In this document: positions 8,805 through 15,949 of the stretch, piece after piece | Layout: each line of letters begins with the position of its first letter | How positions within the stretch are numbered: position 1 is the stretch's first letter | Assembly (NCBI GenBank): GCA_023429995.1 | Contig: JAEZCE010000025.1 | Coordinates: 1-64,000, forward strand | Direction of reading: 5' to 3' | Origin: Bacillota bacterium | GTDB taxonomy: Bacteria > Bacillota > UBA4882 > UBA8346 | DNA length: 64,000 nucleotides | Notes under the pieces: model-generated | Seen by the model: only the letters and a program-made list of their open reading frames with translations | Database searches by the model: none | What the model was told of the DNA's origin: nothing | Program-made: the position numbers and the translations under genes

Positions 8805-8837
8805 TGACAATATGCTGTCAAATTTTTGAGGTATACT
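8805..8837 (+). promoter_or_regulatory. Candidate operator and -10 upstream of the WYL regulator
   Basis: TGACA (8805-8809) and TGTCA (8816-8820) form a six-base-spaced inverted repeat, followed by a -10-like TATACT (8832-8837) about 23 bases before the GTG start. The position fits autoregulation by the WYL protein. Confidence 0.45.
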
Positions 8838-8860
8838 TGAAATAAAGGTGTGAAACAGCC

Positions 8861-9772
8861 GTGAAAATCGACCGCTTGATTGCGATGATCATGATCTTGT
8901 TGAATAAAGGTCAGGTTACTGCGGAAGAACTCGCAAAACGCTTCGAAGTTTCCACCCGCACGATTTATCGGGATATCAACGCTTTATCCCAGGCGGGGGT
9001 GCCGGTATACGCCAGTAAAGGCAATGGCGGCGGCATTGCCTTGATGGAAAACTATACTCTCAATAGGACCTTGCTTACGGAAAAGGAAAGCGGCAGTATT
9101 TTACTGGCGTTGCAGGCATTGCAGGCTGTACATTATCCTGAGATTGATAAGGTCTTGGAAAAGCTAGGCAGTATGTTTAAGAATACGGCTGCCATGGATT
9201 GGATTGAGGTGGACTTTTCGCCCTGGGGAAGCGGACCCTCGGAAAACGAGCGTTTTAAAATCATCCAAAAAGCAATTGTTTCGCGAACGCTGATTCAATT
9301 TGACTATTCGGGGACGGATGGGGAAAAAAGCTGCCGCGTTGTAGAACCGGCGAAGCTGATTTTTAAAACCCGGACCTGGTATCTAAGAGCCTGGTGTAGA
9401 GCGAAGAGCGATTTCCGGGTTTTTAGAATCACCCGGATGCAGGATGTTCTATTGCTTGATCGACAATTTGAGCCAAGGAATGACTCCCATCCCAAAACGT
9501 ATTTGGAAAGTCCTCCGCCTCCAAAGGCCATCGTGAACTTGCATTTAAAGTTTCACCCCCGGGTAGCCTACAGGTTGTTGGATGATTACAATGAAGAGAT
9601 AATCATTCGTAATGATGACGGCAGTCTGGAACTGAAAACCTGTTTTCCCGAAGATGAATGGGTCTATGGATATATCCTATCGTTTGGCCCGGATGTGGAA
9701 GTTCTGGAACCGGAGCATATCCGCAAAATCGTTGCTGAACGGATGCGGCAGGCGCTGAAACGATACGATTAG
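8861..9772 (+). CDS. WYL-domain transcriptional regulator (HTH_11/YafY type)
   Basis: An N-terminal winged helix-turn-helix (about 1-60, with VTAEELAKRFEVSTRTIYRD) is followed by a WYL domain containing TWYLRAWC and a basic RVFRITR stretch, then a WCX-like C-terminal region. Such proteins bind DNA as dimers, and the WYL domain senses small molecules or nucleic acids. The 303-residue length is typical. The start is GTG at 8861 with AAAGGTG upstream. The TGACA/TGTCA repeat just upstream is a plausible self-regulatory site. The target genes are not evident; the next plus-strand gene is the Fpg/Nei-like protein. Confidence 0.85.
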   Translation: MKIDRLIAMIMILLNKGQVTAEELAKRFEVSTRTIYRDINALSQAGVPVYASKGNGGGIALMENYTLNRTLLTEKESGSILLALQALQAVHYPEIDKVLEKLGSMFKNTAAMDWIEVDFSPWGSGPSENERFKIIQKAIVSRTLIQFDYSGTDGEKSCRVVEPAKLIFKTRTWYLRAWCRAKSDFRVFRITRMQDVLLLDRQFEPRNDSHPKTYLESPPPPKAIVNLHLKFHPRVAYRLLDDYNEEIIIRNDDGSLELKTCFPEDEWVYGYILSFGPDVEVLEPEHIRKIVAERMRQALKRYD

Positions 9773-9854
9773 GCTTGGGGTTTTCGGGTCGATTCGCGGT
9801 TCCCGGTTCGAAAAGCTACTCGGTGAAAAGGGCTGCTTTGGGCTTTCGGCAAGT

Positions 9855-10146
9855 TTACCGTAACAGGCCCTTATAAATGCCGGGAACGGAATCTTCGATG
9901 ATAACGGCCCCAACGGTTTTGGTATAAAATTCAGTCGGCCCGGCTCCGCCAATAACAGCATAGGCATATCCTTGGGAATACATATCGTTTAGGCTGGCAA
10001 GGAGTAAGGCTTTTCCCACCCCTTTTCCCCTTGCTCCATCATGGACACCTGTTGGCCCGAATAAATTTTTGCAAGTGGAATCGTAACAAGCAAAGCCGAT
10101 TAATTTTTGATTTTCAGTGGCAATAAAGCAGGAAACCGGATGAAAA
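9855..10146 (-). pseudogene. 5'-truncated GNAT acetyltransferase
   Basis: The C-terminal two thirds of a GNAT domain are intact: CFIATENQKLIGFACYD, the acetyl-CoA loop GARGKGVGKALLL and the end GAGPTEFYTKTVGA. The family's first 50-60 residues are absent. The open frame continues upstream to 10229, but that part is only the antisense of the neighbouring gene's start. The break is near 10146, a few bases before the ribosome site of the Fpg/Nei-like gene, so that gene's arrival or a deletion probably removed the 5' end. Confidence 0.65.
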
Positions 10147-10167
10147 ACAATAAAGGAGGAATTCGTT

Positions 10168-10998
10168 TTGCTGGAATTACCCGAGGCCACGGTATTGGCG
10201 GAACAAGTGAATAAGGAATTACAAGGCAAGCGGGTCTTGAATGTCTATGTCAACAGGTCTCCGCATAAATTTGCCTGGTTTTACGGGGCGCCCGAACGTT
10301 ATCATGAGCTGCTGGCGGAAGAAATCATTGAAAAGGCGGCGGCTTGTGGCGGCATGGTTGAAATCATGGCGGGCGATGCGCGAATTCTTTTCGGCGATGG
10401 AGTGAATCTAAGGTATTACCCCGCAGGGGAAAAATTGCCGGATAAGCATCAATTACAAATTGAGTTCGGGGACTTTTCGTCCCTGGTTGGCTCGGTACAG
10501 ATGTATGGCGGCCTTTGGGCTTTTCCGGAGGGGCGATTTGATAATCCTTATTATCAAGGGGCCAAGCAAAAAATGTCCCCGCTGGATGCAAAATTTGCTG
10601 ATGATTATTTCGGTTCGCTTCTGGAGGATGTGAAGCCCAAACTGAAATCATTGTCGGCTAAAGCCTTTCTTGCCACTGAACAGCGTATACCCGGGCTTGG
10701 CAATGGTGTTCTGCAGGATATATTGTGGACCGCCCGGATTCATCCGAAGCGGAAAATGGCCTCGTTATCAGCAGGGGAACTGGATGCTATGTTTAAAGCA
10801 GTTAAATCGGTTCTTTTTGAAATGACCGCCAATGGCGGCCGGGATACCGAGAGGGATTTATACGGTTGCCCCGGAGGATATAAAACCATTCTCAGTAAAA
10901 AAACCGTGGACAAACCCTGCCCCGAATGCGGGACGTTAATCATGAAAGAAACGTTCCTGGGCGGGAGCATTTATTATTGCAAAACGTGTCAAGTTTAG
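10168..10998 (+). CDS. Fpg/Nei-family DNA glycosylase-like protein lacking the N-terminal proline
   Basis: Fpg/Nei enzymes excise oxidised bases and cleave the strand, using the N-terminal proline (residue 2) as nucleophile. This 276-residue protein has the family layout: ELPEA start, the H2TH segment RIPGLGNGVLQDILW and a C-terminal zinc finger (CPEC ... YCKTC). However it begins MLELPEA, so position 2 is Leu rather than Pro. The arginine usual in the finger (G-R-x-T) is also replaced by GGS. Activity is therefore uncertain. The start is TTG 10168, about 7 bases after AAAGGAGGA. It is followed on the same strand by an SPL-like radical SAM gene, so a DNA-repair context is possible. Confidence 0.72.
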   Translation: MLELPEATVLAEQVNKELQGKRVLNVYVNRSPHKFAWFYGAPERYHELLAEEIIEKAAACGGMVEIMAGDARILFGDGVNLRYYPAGEKLPDKHQLQIEFGDFSSLVGSVQMYGGLWAFPEGRFDNPYYQGAKQKMSPLDAKFADDYFGSLLEDVKPKLKSLSAKAFLATEQRIPGLGNGVLQDILWTARIHPKRKMASLSAGELDAMFKAVKSVLFEMTANGGRDTERDLYGCPGGYKTILSKKTVDKPCPECGTLIMKETFLGGSIYYCKTCQV

Positions 10999-11043
10999 GG
11001 GAAGCTATCAAGGTTTGCAATTAAAATGTAGAACGAGGTGGCA

Positions 11044-11931
11044 ATGAATTTCATCCCCGCAAAAACCATCATCAACCGGACCTCCTATCCCGAATCCTGG
11101 TTTGGGTGCATGTATAATATGAATATCTACCGCGGTTGCTGCCATGGATGTATTTATTGCGATTCCCGCAGCGATTGTTACGGGATAGAAAATTTTGATG
11201 AGATTGTCGCCAAAGAAAACGCTTTGGCAATCATTGAAAAAGAATTGAAAGGGAAGAGAAATAAGGGGTTAATCGGCACCGGCGCCATGAGCGATCCTTA
11301 TAATCCGCATGAAGCTGACTGCGCCTTGACTCGGGGGGCTTTGAAACTTGTCGGCCGTTACGGCTTCGGTATTCATATCATCACCAAGAGCGACTTGGTG
11401 GTTGGCGATATTGATTTATTGAAACAAATTAACATGCACGCTCCGGTGGGCATTGGGATCACGATCACTGCGGCGGATGATGAATTGGCGGGGCGGATTG
11501 AACCGGCGGCTCCGGCTTCTTCCAAACGTTTTGCGGCTGTCAAAAAATTGAGCGGTCAGGGGATTTATGCCGGTATCTTAATGACGCCTATTTTGCCGTT
11601 TATTTCCGATACCCCGGAAAATATTTTAGAGATCGTGAGATTGGCTGCGGACAACGGAGCGAGATTTATTTATCCTTCGATGGGTATGACCTTAAGAGAC
11701 GGGCAGCGTGAGTATTTTTACGGTGCTCTTGACAAGCTTTATCCCGGTTTGAAATGGAAATACCTCAAGGCCTTCGGCAATTCCTATCAATGCTTCTCGC
11801 CCCACCATCAAAAGTTATCCCGGTTATTTCAGCAGGAATGCGAACACTATGGGATTGCGTATCAAATGGCCGATATTATTGGAGGAATCAACAACGCCGC
11901 TGGCGGAAGACAGCTGGAACTGGGATTTTAA
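11044..11931 (+). CDS. SPL-family radical SAM protein
   Basis: A CxxxCxxC radical SAM motif (RGCCHGCIYC) lies near the N-terminus, in the family that includes spore photoproduct lyase and the Rv2578c-type proteins. The cluster reduces S-adenosylmethionine to a 5'-deoxyadenosyl radical. The context GTGAMSDPYNPHE and ITKSDLVVGD is typical of the SPL-like group rather than SPL itself, which is longer and has a conserved C-terminal Cys. The substrate is unknown. GAGGTGG precedes ATG 11044; GTG 11038 is an alternative start. The gap to the preceding Fpg/Nei-like gene is about 45 bases. Confidence 0.8.
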   Translation: MNFIPAKTIINRTSYPESWFGCMYNMNIYRGCCHGCIYCDSRSDCYGIENFDEIVAKENALAIIEKELKGKRNKGLIGTGAMSDPYNPHEADCALTRGALKLVGRYGFGIHIITKSDLVVGDIDLLKQINMHAPVGIGITITAADDELAGRIEPAAPASSKRFAAVKKLSGQGIYAGILMTPILPFISDTPENILEIVRLAADNGARFIYPSMGMTLRDGQREYFYGALDKLYPGLKWKYLKAFGNSYQCFSPHHQKLSRLFQQECEHYGIAYQMADIIGGINNAAGGRQLELGF

Positions 11932-11943
11932 TTTTTTATTTTT

Positions 11944-13011
11944 TCACTTTAAAAGAAATTCCGCGGTCACCGGGTTGTGATCGCTGCTGGCGAAATGAAG
12001 TTGATGGCCTTGGACCTTCACGATATCCACATTGGGAGAGACTAAAAAACCGTCAATGACAGCGGTGTAGTTTACTCCTTGATGATAGGGTTTTGCAACC
12101 GTCCGAACGGAGGGCATAGCCGGATCACAGGCCCAGCGGAATCCCTTCGGCGTGAAGTCGGCAGGCAGATTTTGCAACCAAAAGGGAGCGGCTTCCTGAT
12201 GGGGAAAGTTTTCGGGATGGGTGGCGGGCAGGTTATGATTCCAGTCACCTCCGGCAATCACATAATGACCCTTTTGATATTCATCCACAATATGCTCTTT
12301 TAGGAACTGCAATTGAAGTTTGCGAATCCTGCCGCCTTGATCGAAGGCGGATAAATGAGAGTTGATTAAAACCAGTATTTTACCGTTATCCAGCGGGATT
12401 TTGACTTCCAGAAAGCAACGCTCCAGTTCGAACAGTTGCCGGGGCCATTTTTCCCGTCCCGGATACTGATACCGGGTCCAGGAATCGGCTTCATACCGTG
12501 AAAGCAGCGCCAGACCGGAAAGGACAGAACCCATGGGATGAGTGAGCGGAACGGGTACATAGGGGACTTTATAGTTGATGGCAAAGGATATTCCATAATC
12601 AGGAAAATGCGAGTCCATATAAGAAAGCTGATCCAGGTAAAAACTGCGTTTGGCTTTTTTATCAATTTCCTGGATCAAAAGAAAGTCAGAGTCCAGAGTT
12701 TGCAAATAAGCGGTAATTGCCTGTAGATTGGCCAGGGTTTGGGGTTTACTGCCCGAACCCGACCTTGTCCCGCCGTCCATAAAAAAATCCTGACTCTCAT
12801 CAAGGCCGCAATAGCCGATATTGAAAGTGGTGATGGAGAAGGGCTCCCCTGCCTGCAAAACAGGGAGGGGTTGGCGGGTGACCGTGAGCGGGGTTTTGTT
12901 TTTGGGCCGGTATTGGCTTAGCCCAATGAACACCAGGAAAGAAACGAAGAGTACCATGGGGATAATCAATATCCAAGACAGAAAATTCCGGTTCAACAGC
13001 AGATTTTTCAT
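11944..13011 (-). CDS. Membrane-anchored endonuclease/exonuclease/phosphatase family protein
   Basis: The 355 residues start at ATG 13011 with a basic N-terminus and one hydrophobic segment (about 12-32), then an EEP fold. Motifs are FSITTFNIGY, LLIQEID (metal-binding Glu), INSHLS, GGDWNH and the final SSDHNPVTAEF (catalytic His-Asp). EEP proteins hydrolyse phosphodiesters or phosphomonoesters in nucleic acids, lipids or inositol phosphates. The anchor suggests extracytoplasmic action. The frame is open another 48 codons upstream through the XRE gene, which I discount. The substrate is not predictable. Confidence 0.78.
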   Translation of the reverse strand: MKNLLLNRNFLSWILIIPMVLFVSFLVFIGLSQYRPKNKTPLTVTRQPLPVLQAGEPFSITTFNIGYCGLDESQDFFMDGGTRSGSGSKPQTLANLQAITAYLQTLDSDFLLIQEIDKKAKRSFYLDQLSYMDSHFPDYGISFAINYKVPYVPVPLTHPMGSVLSGLALLSRYEADSWTRYQYPGREKWPRQLFELERCFLEVKIPLDNGKILVLINSHLSAFDQGGRIRKLQLQFLKEHIVDEYQKGHYVIAGGDWNHNLPATHPENFPHQEAAPFWLQNLPADFTPKGFRWACDPAMPSVRTVAKPYHQGVNYTAVIDGFLVSPNVDIVKVQGHQLHFASSDHNPVTAEFLLK

Positions 13012-13045
13012 TGTAAGTCCCTGCTTCCCGTTAAGGGTTGAAATT

Positions 13046-13276
13046 TTATCCTTTTCGTTTTTCCGTTCTTCCCAGCAAATAATCGGTACTGACATCAAAG
13101 AAATCGGCGAGGGTGATGAGAGTGTCAAAATCCGGCTCTCGAATACCTGTCTCATAATGATTGATGGTTCGATTATTCATATAAATAATTTCAGCAAGCT
13201 TTTTTTGAGTTAAGTTATTCTCCTCGCGGAGTTGAACTAATCTTTGCTTAAATATATTTTTTGAAGGGCTTTTCAC
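13046..13276 (-). CDS. XRE-family helix-turn-helix regulator
   Basis: This 76-residue single-domain Cro/CI-type repressor has a helix-turn-helix with LTQKKLAEIIYMNNRTINHYETG and the common tail DFFDVSTDYLLGR. The start is GTG 13276 with AGAGGTG upstream. The 50-bp symmetric sequence directly upstream at 13312-13361 overlaps a divergent consensus-like promoter and is the obvious operator candidate. Confidence 0.85.
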   Translation of the reverse strand: MKSPSKNIFKQRLVQLREENNLTQKKLAEIIYMNNRTINHYETGIREPDFDTLITLADFFDVSTDYLLGRTEKRKG

Positions 13277-13304
13277 CTATTACACCTCTATCATAAAAAT
13301 AGCC

Positions 13305-13361
13305 TTGACAATCTCCTAAATGTAGATATATAATGAACATATAAAATCTACAAAATGGAGA
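13305..13361 (+). promoter_or_regulatory. Strong promoter inside a large palindromic operator
   Basis: TTGACA (13305-13310) and TATAAT (13329-13334) with 18-bp spacing form a near-consensus promoter on the plus strand. It is embedded in a symmetric site: TCTCC (13312-13316) and TGTAGAT (13321-13327) mirror ATCTACA (13346-13352) and GGAGA (13357-13361) around one centre. The XRE gene diverges from here and probably encodes the repressor. No clear gene starts just downstream; the next is the Spo0E-like gene about 430 bases away. Confidence 0.7.
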
Positions 13362-13497
13362 TTTGGATAAATTAAAAAATAGCTTGTCTTTTCCAGTCAG
13401 AATAATAAGTTCGTTTCTACCCCGGGGGCTAATCATTACCCATATCTAGGGTATATGGTGAAATATTTTGGAAATTACTGTCCATTTGGATGTCAAC

Positions 13498-13664
13498 CCT
13501 CATTCTTTCTTTCTCCCTGAAGGGAGAAACGAATCGCCTGTTTTGTCGGTCTTTAAAGACTCCATGGCCCAAGTGATCGGGTGCTCCGTGAGCCAAAACT
13601 TTCGTTCCTCCCTTCAGGGAGGAAGCAAGATGGAGGATTGGCGGAGAGAAAGATAGAATGAAGG
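13498..13664. repeat. Nested palindromic intergenic element (about 167 bp)
   Basis: The ends are imperfect inverted repeats (CCCTCATTCTTTCTTTC at the left; the right end read backwards is CCTTCATTCTATCTTTC). Inside, two inverted copies of a CCCTGAAGGGAG core (13515-13526 and 13610-13621) are each self-palindromic. It resembles a small non-autonomous repeat and contains no gene. Confidence 0.55.
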
Positions 13665-13791
13665 TGGACCCTATTGATAAGCTGAACGGATCACTTTTAC
13701 CCGAGTTAATTATGGGCTCGTCCCGCATCACGCGCAAGGCTAACAATAAACAATCCCTTTTATTATATCAAACTAATGAACCAGGAGGCAA

Positions 13792-14031
13792 GTGACGCTG
13801 TTATACCATGGTTATGATGAGAAAAAGAAAATGCAGCTAGAGATGATCTGCCTTAAAATAAAACTCAGCCTCGCCAGGGAAAAGCTTCAAAAGGCTTGGA
13901 GCCAGTATGGCGTAACCAACGCCCAGGTATTGCAGGCCAGTAATGAATTTGACGCCATGCTCAATGAATATCAGCTTTTCATGGTGAAATCCGGTTTTAA
14001 GGAAGAAAGCCCGGAAAACCCCATTCACTGA
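13792..14031 (+). CDS. Spo0E-like aspartyl-phosphate phosphatase
   Basis: Spo0E proteins dephosphorylate Spo0A~P and so delay sporulation. The 79 residues have the right size and a helical hairpin. The signature region SNEFDAMLNEYQ matches the family's SQELDxLLNxY, which carries the catalytic Asp. The GTG at 13792 follows AGGAGG with only three bases between; no better start is visible nearby. Together with the spo/yab genes it supports a spore-forming host. Confidence 0.72.
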   Translation: MTLLYHGYDEKKKMQLEMICLKIKLSLAREKLQKAWSQYGVTNAQVLQASNEFDAMLNEYQLFMVKSGFKEESPENPIH

Positions 14032-14045
14032 CCATAATCAAAATA

Positions 14046-14741
14046 TTACTCAATCCCTTTAAGCCTTTGTTCCTGGATCTCGCACAAAAAAGCATAGATA
14101 GGCTGCAGAATATCATAACCCGCCCTTAACTCCCCGGCTAACTTTTTGGAAAAAGTGGCTTTCAAATTGGTTGAAGTATGGTCGAAATTGATGTTCTTAC
14201 GGACGTACCAGTCTTTGACTGCCTCGGGGAAAGCGGCGGACTGCAGCTTTTTGTATTTTTCGCCGGTGAATTGGAAAGTATTCTGCTGTTGATAACAGGC
14301 GAGCGCCTGTAAGAAGGTAGGATGGCTTTTGGCGATATATTCCCGGTAAAGTTGCAAGGTTTCTTTGGATGTGGCGTAGTAGCCCATGCCATAGCTAAAG
14401 CGCATCGGAGAGATATCAAAGTAAAAAGCGGGCCACTCCGGACCGGATTTTTTATTGCGCATGAAAACCAGCCACATGTTTTCCCGGAAAAGGGATTTAT
14501 CTTTGGAAAAGCGGGTGTCCCGGTAAATACGGGAAATGGTCTTGCCGATAGCCGGTGTCACCTCGATCAGCGGATCAATTTCCAGAAGATGGCTGCTTAA
14601 TTCGCTCACCAGTTCTTTCAGGGGCGAGAGGACAAAATCGTGATATTCCGTTTTGTGTTCCTCAAACCACGACTTGCTGTCATTGAGCTTGTTTTCAATG
14701 AGAAATTCCAAAGTATTGCTGTAAAATCCGTTAAAACTCAT
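14046..14741 (-). CDS. DUF2461 family protein
   Basis: The 231 residues match the DUF2461 (TIGR02453-type) family through the segment KTISRIYRDTRFSKDKS and the neighbouring FYFDISP strand. The function is unknown; the proteins are cytosolic, about 210-240 residues, and widespread in bacteria and fungi. I moved the start to 14741 because GGAGG lies five bases upstream of that ATG, six codons inside the longest frame. It follows the MarR/PNPOx pair on the same strand and may be co-transcribed. Confidence 0.75.
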   Translation of the reverse strand: MSFNGFYSNTLEFLIENKLNDSKSWFEEHKTEYHDFVLSPLKELVSELSSHLLEIDPLIEVTPAIGKTISRIYRDTRFSKDKSLFRENMWLVFMRNKKSGPEWPAFYFDISPMRFSYGMGYYATSKETLQLYREYIAKSHPTFLQALACYQQQNTFQFTGEKYKKLQSAAFPEAVKDWYVRKNINFDHTSTNLKATFSKKLAGELRAGYDILQPIYAFLCEIQEQRLKGIE

Positions 14742-14786
14742 ATTTGCCTCCGGGTTCATGGATGGGAATGAAGAAAATAGAAAGAG

Positions 14787-15206
14787 TTATTCAATATCGA
14801 AACGATGCTTTTGTAAAGCATGATAGTAATTGCCTTCTTTGGCGGTAAACTTCAAAATGCAATAGTCCGGGTCGGTTGCTCCCTGGGGGTAATATATTTC
14901 CCCACCTGCCTGCCAGAACTGCCCCTTGATTACATTATCGGTCAAGACTTCCATTTCGCCGATCAACATGAGTCCGTTTATTTTTTCATTACCGCAAAAA
15001 TAGAGGCAGGCTTGAGGATTTTTCATAAATTGCTGGGTTCTCATGGCAGAAGTATTGGTGGAGAAATAAAAAGTTTTTACATGATCATGAGTGATTTTAA
15101 ACATTGCCTTGGCGTTGGGATACCCTTGCCCGTCCACAGAACAGACAATAATGTCCCGGGTATCGGCAATCAAGTTGTTGATTTCAGTCATGAGTTTTTC
15201 ATTCAT
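14787..15206 (-). CDS. Pyridoxamine 5'-phosphate oxidase-like flavin-binding protein
   Basis: The 139 residues form a split-barrel FMN-binding domain of the general stress protein 26/PNPOx-like type: IIVCSVDGQGYPNAKAMF, then TFYFSTNTSAMRTQQF and QACLYFCG strands. Such proteins bind FMN or F420 and often act in oxidative or electrophile stress. The gene is 3 bases downstream of marR on the same strand and is the likely target of the MarR repressor. Confidence 0.8.
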   Translation of the reverse strand: MNEKLMTEINNLIADTRDIIVCSVDGQGYPNAKAMFKITHDHVKTFYFSTNTSAMRTQQFMKNPQACLYFCGNEKINGLMLIGEMEVLTDNVIKGQFWQAGGEIYYPQGATDPDYCILKFTAKEGNYYHALQKHRFDIE

Positions 15207-15209
15207 ATT

Positions 15210-15665
15210 CTAACCTCTCTCATATCGTTTTAAGTTTTCCAAAATCGTGGCTAATGTCCTCTCAAAAGCATCAATGGCTTCGTAGGAAAACCCCTGATAA
15301 AATATTTGGTTCATCTCCAGGGAGACTGCTTGATATTTTTGATGGAGTGACTTTGCCTTGTCGGTTAGGAAGATCCGAATCTGGCGCCGATCCTTGTAAT
15401 CAAAATTTCTTTGAATGTGGCCTTGTTGTTCCATACGCTCCAGCATACTGGTTAGGCTTGACTTGGAAAGGGAGGTTTTTTGACCGAGTTCACTGATGGT
15501 TACACCGTCGTTTTGCCATAAAATGAAGAGGATGCGGCCCTGCGGACCGTTAAAGTCATCAATGCCGTAATTTTTGAGGAGTTTTTCAAAAATCCTGTTT
15601 TGAACTTGACTTAATTGAGAAATCAAAAAACCGCCCTGTGTTTGGGTAATAATTTTTAAAAACAT
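15210..15665 (-). CDS. MarR-family transcriptional repressor
   Basis: This winged-helix MarR protein starts at ATG 15665, directly after GGAAAGG (151 residues; the longer frame overlaps the promoter). The core DGVTISELGQKTSLSKSSLTSMLERMEQQG is the recognition helix-turn-helix, and FDYKDRRQIRIFLTDKA is the wing. MarR dimers typically repress their own operon and release DNA on binding phenolics or oxidants. The perfect 26-bp palindrome immediately upstream overlaps the promoter. The operon continues into the PNPOx-like gene. Confidence 0.86.
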   Translation of the reverse strand: MFLKIITQTQGGFLISQLSQVQNRIFEKLLKNYGIDDFNGPQGRILFILWQNDGVTISELGQKTSLSKSSLTSMLERMEQQGHIQRNFDYKDRRQIRIFLTDKAKSLHQKYQAVSLEMNQIFYQGFSYEAIDAFERTLATILENLKRYERG

Positions 15666-15684
15666 CCTTTCCAAAGTTTTCAAG

Positions 15685-15716
15685 ACAATAGTACTATATA
15701 GTACTATTGTTGTCAA
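15685..15716 (-). promoter_or_regulatory. marR promoter covered by a perfect 26-bp palindrome
   Basis: On the minus strand, TTGACA (15716-15711) and TACTAT (15693-15688) are 17 bp apart. Bases 15685-15710 are a perfect palindrome with half-site ACAATAGTACTAT, covering the -10 and the spacer up to the edge of the -35. This fits MarR autorepression. Confidence 0.85.
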
Positions 15717-15768
15717 CCTAAAAATCTCCATCTCATCTTTTTCATTTGAAATCCGCAATGGTTTGCCC

Positions 15769-15797
15769 TTGACAGCAAGTCCGGAATCCCATATACT
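15769..15797 (+). promoter_or_regulatory. Promoter of the ZTP riboswitch/purH transcript
   Basis: TTGACA (15769-15774), 17-bp spacer, TATACT (15792-15797). Transcription would begin just before the riboswitch. Confidence 0.8.
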
Positions 15798-15815
15798 TAA
15801 ATCAAAATAGGAATT

Positions 15816-15909
15816 TCTCATGCGACTGGCGGGTCATGGAATTAACCATAGGGAGCATGAGAAAACGATTACCGACCGCCTGGGTAGAAACATGACCCAG
15901 GTGGTTTTT
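15816..15909 (+). ncRNA. ZTP riboswitch (pfl motif) with overlapping terminator
   Basis: A first stem pairs TCTCATGC (15816-15823) with GCATGAGA (15855-15862). It is followed by the conserved pfl-motif segment ACCGCCTGGGT (15875-15885). That segment also pairs with ACCCAGGTGGT (15895-15905), ahead of TTTTGTTTT, as a terminator. In ZTP riboswitches the ligand ZTP/ZMP stabilises the aptamer and blocks the terminator, turning on folate and purine genes when 10-formyl-THF runs short. The gene downstream uses ZMP (AICAR) as its substrate, which fits exactly. Confidence 0.85.
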
Positions 15910-15949
15910 GTTTTCACGTAACCAATTTAATTCGATAAGGAGAATGATG

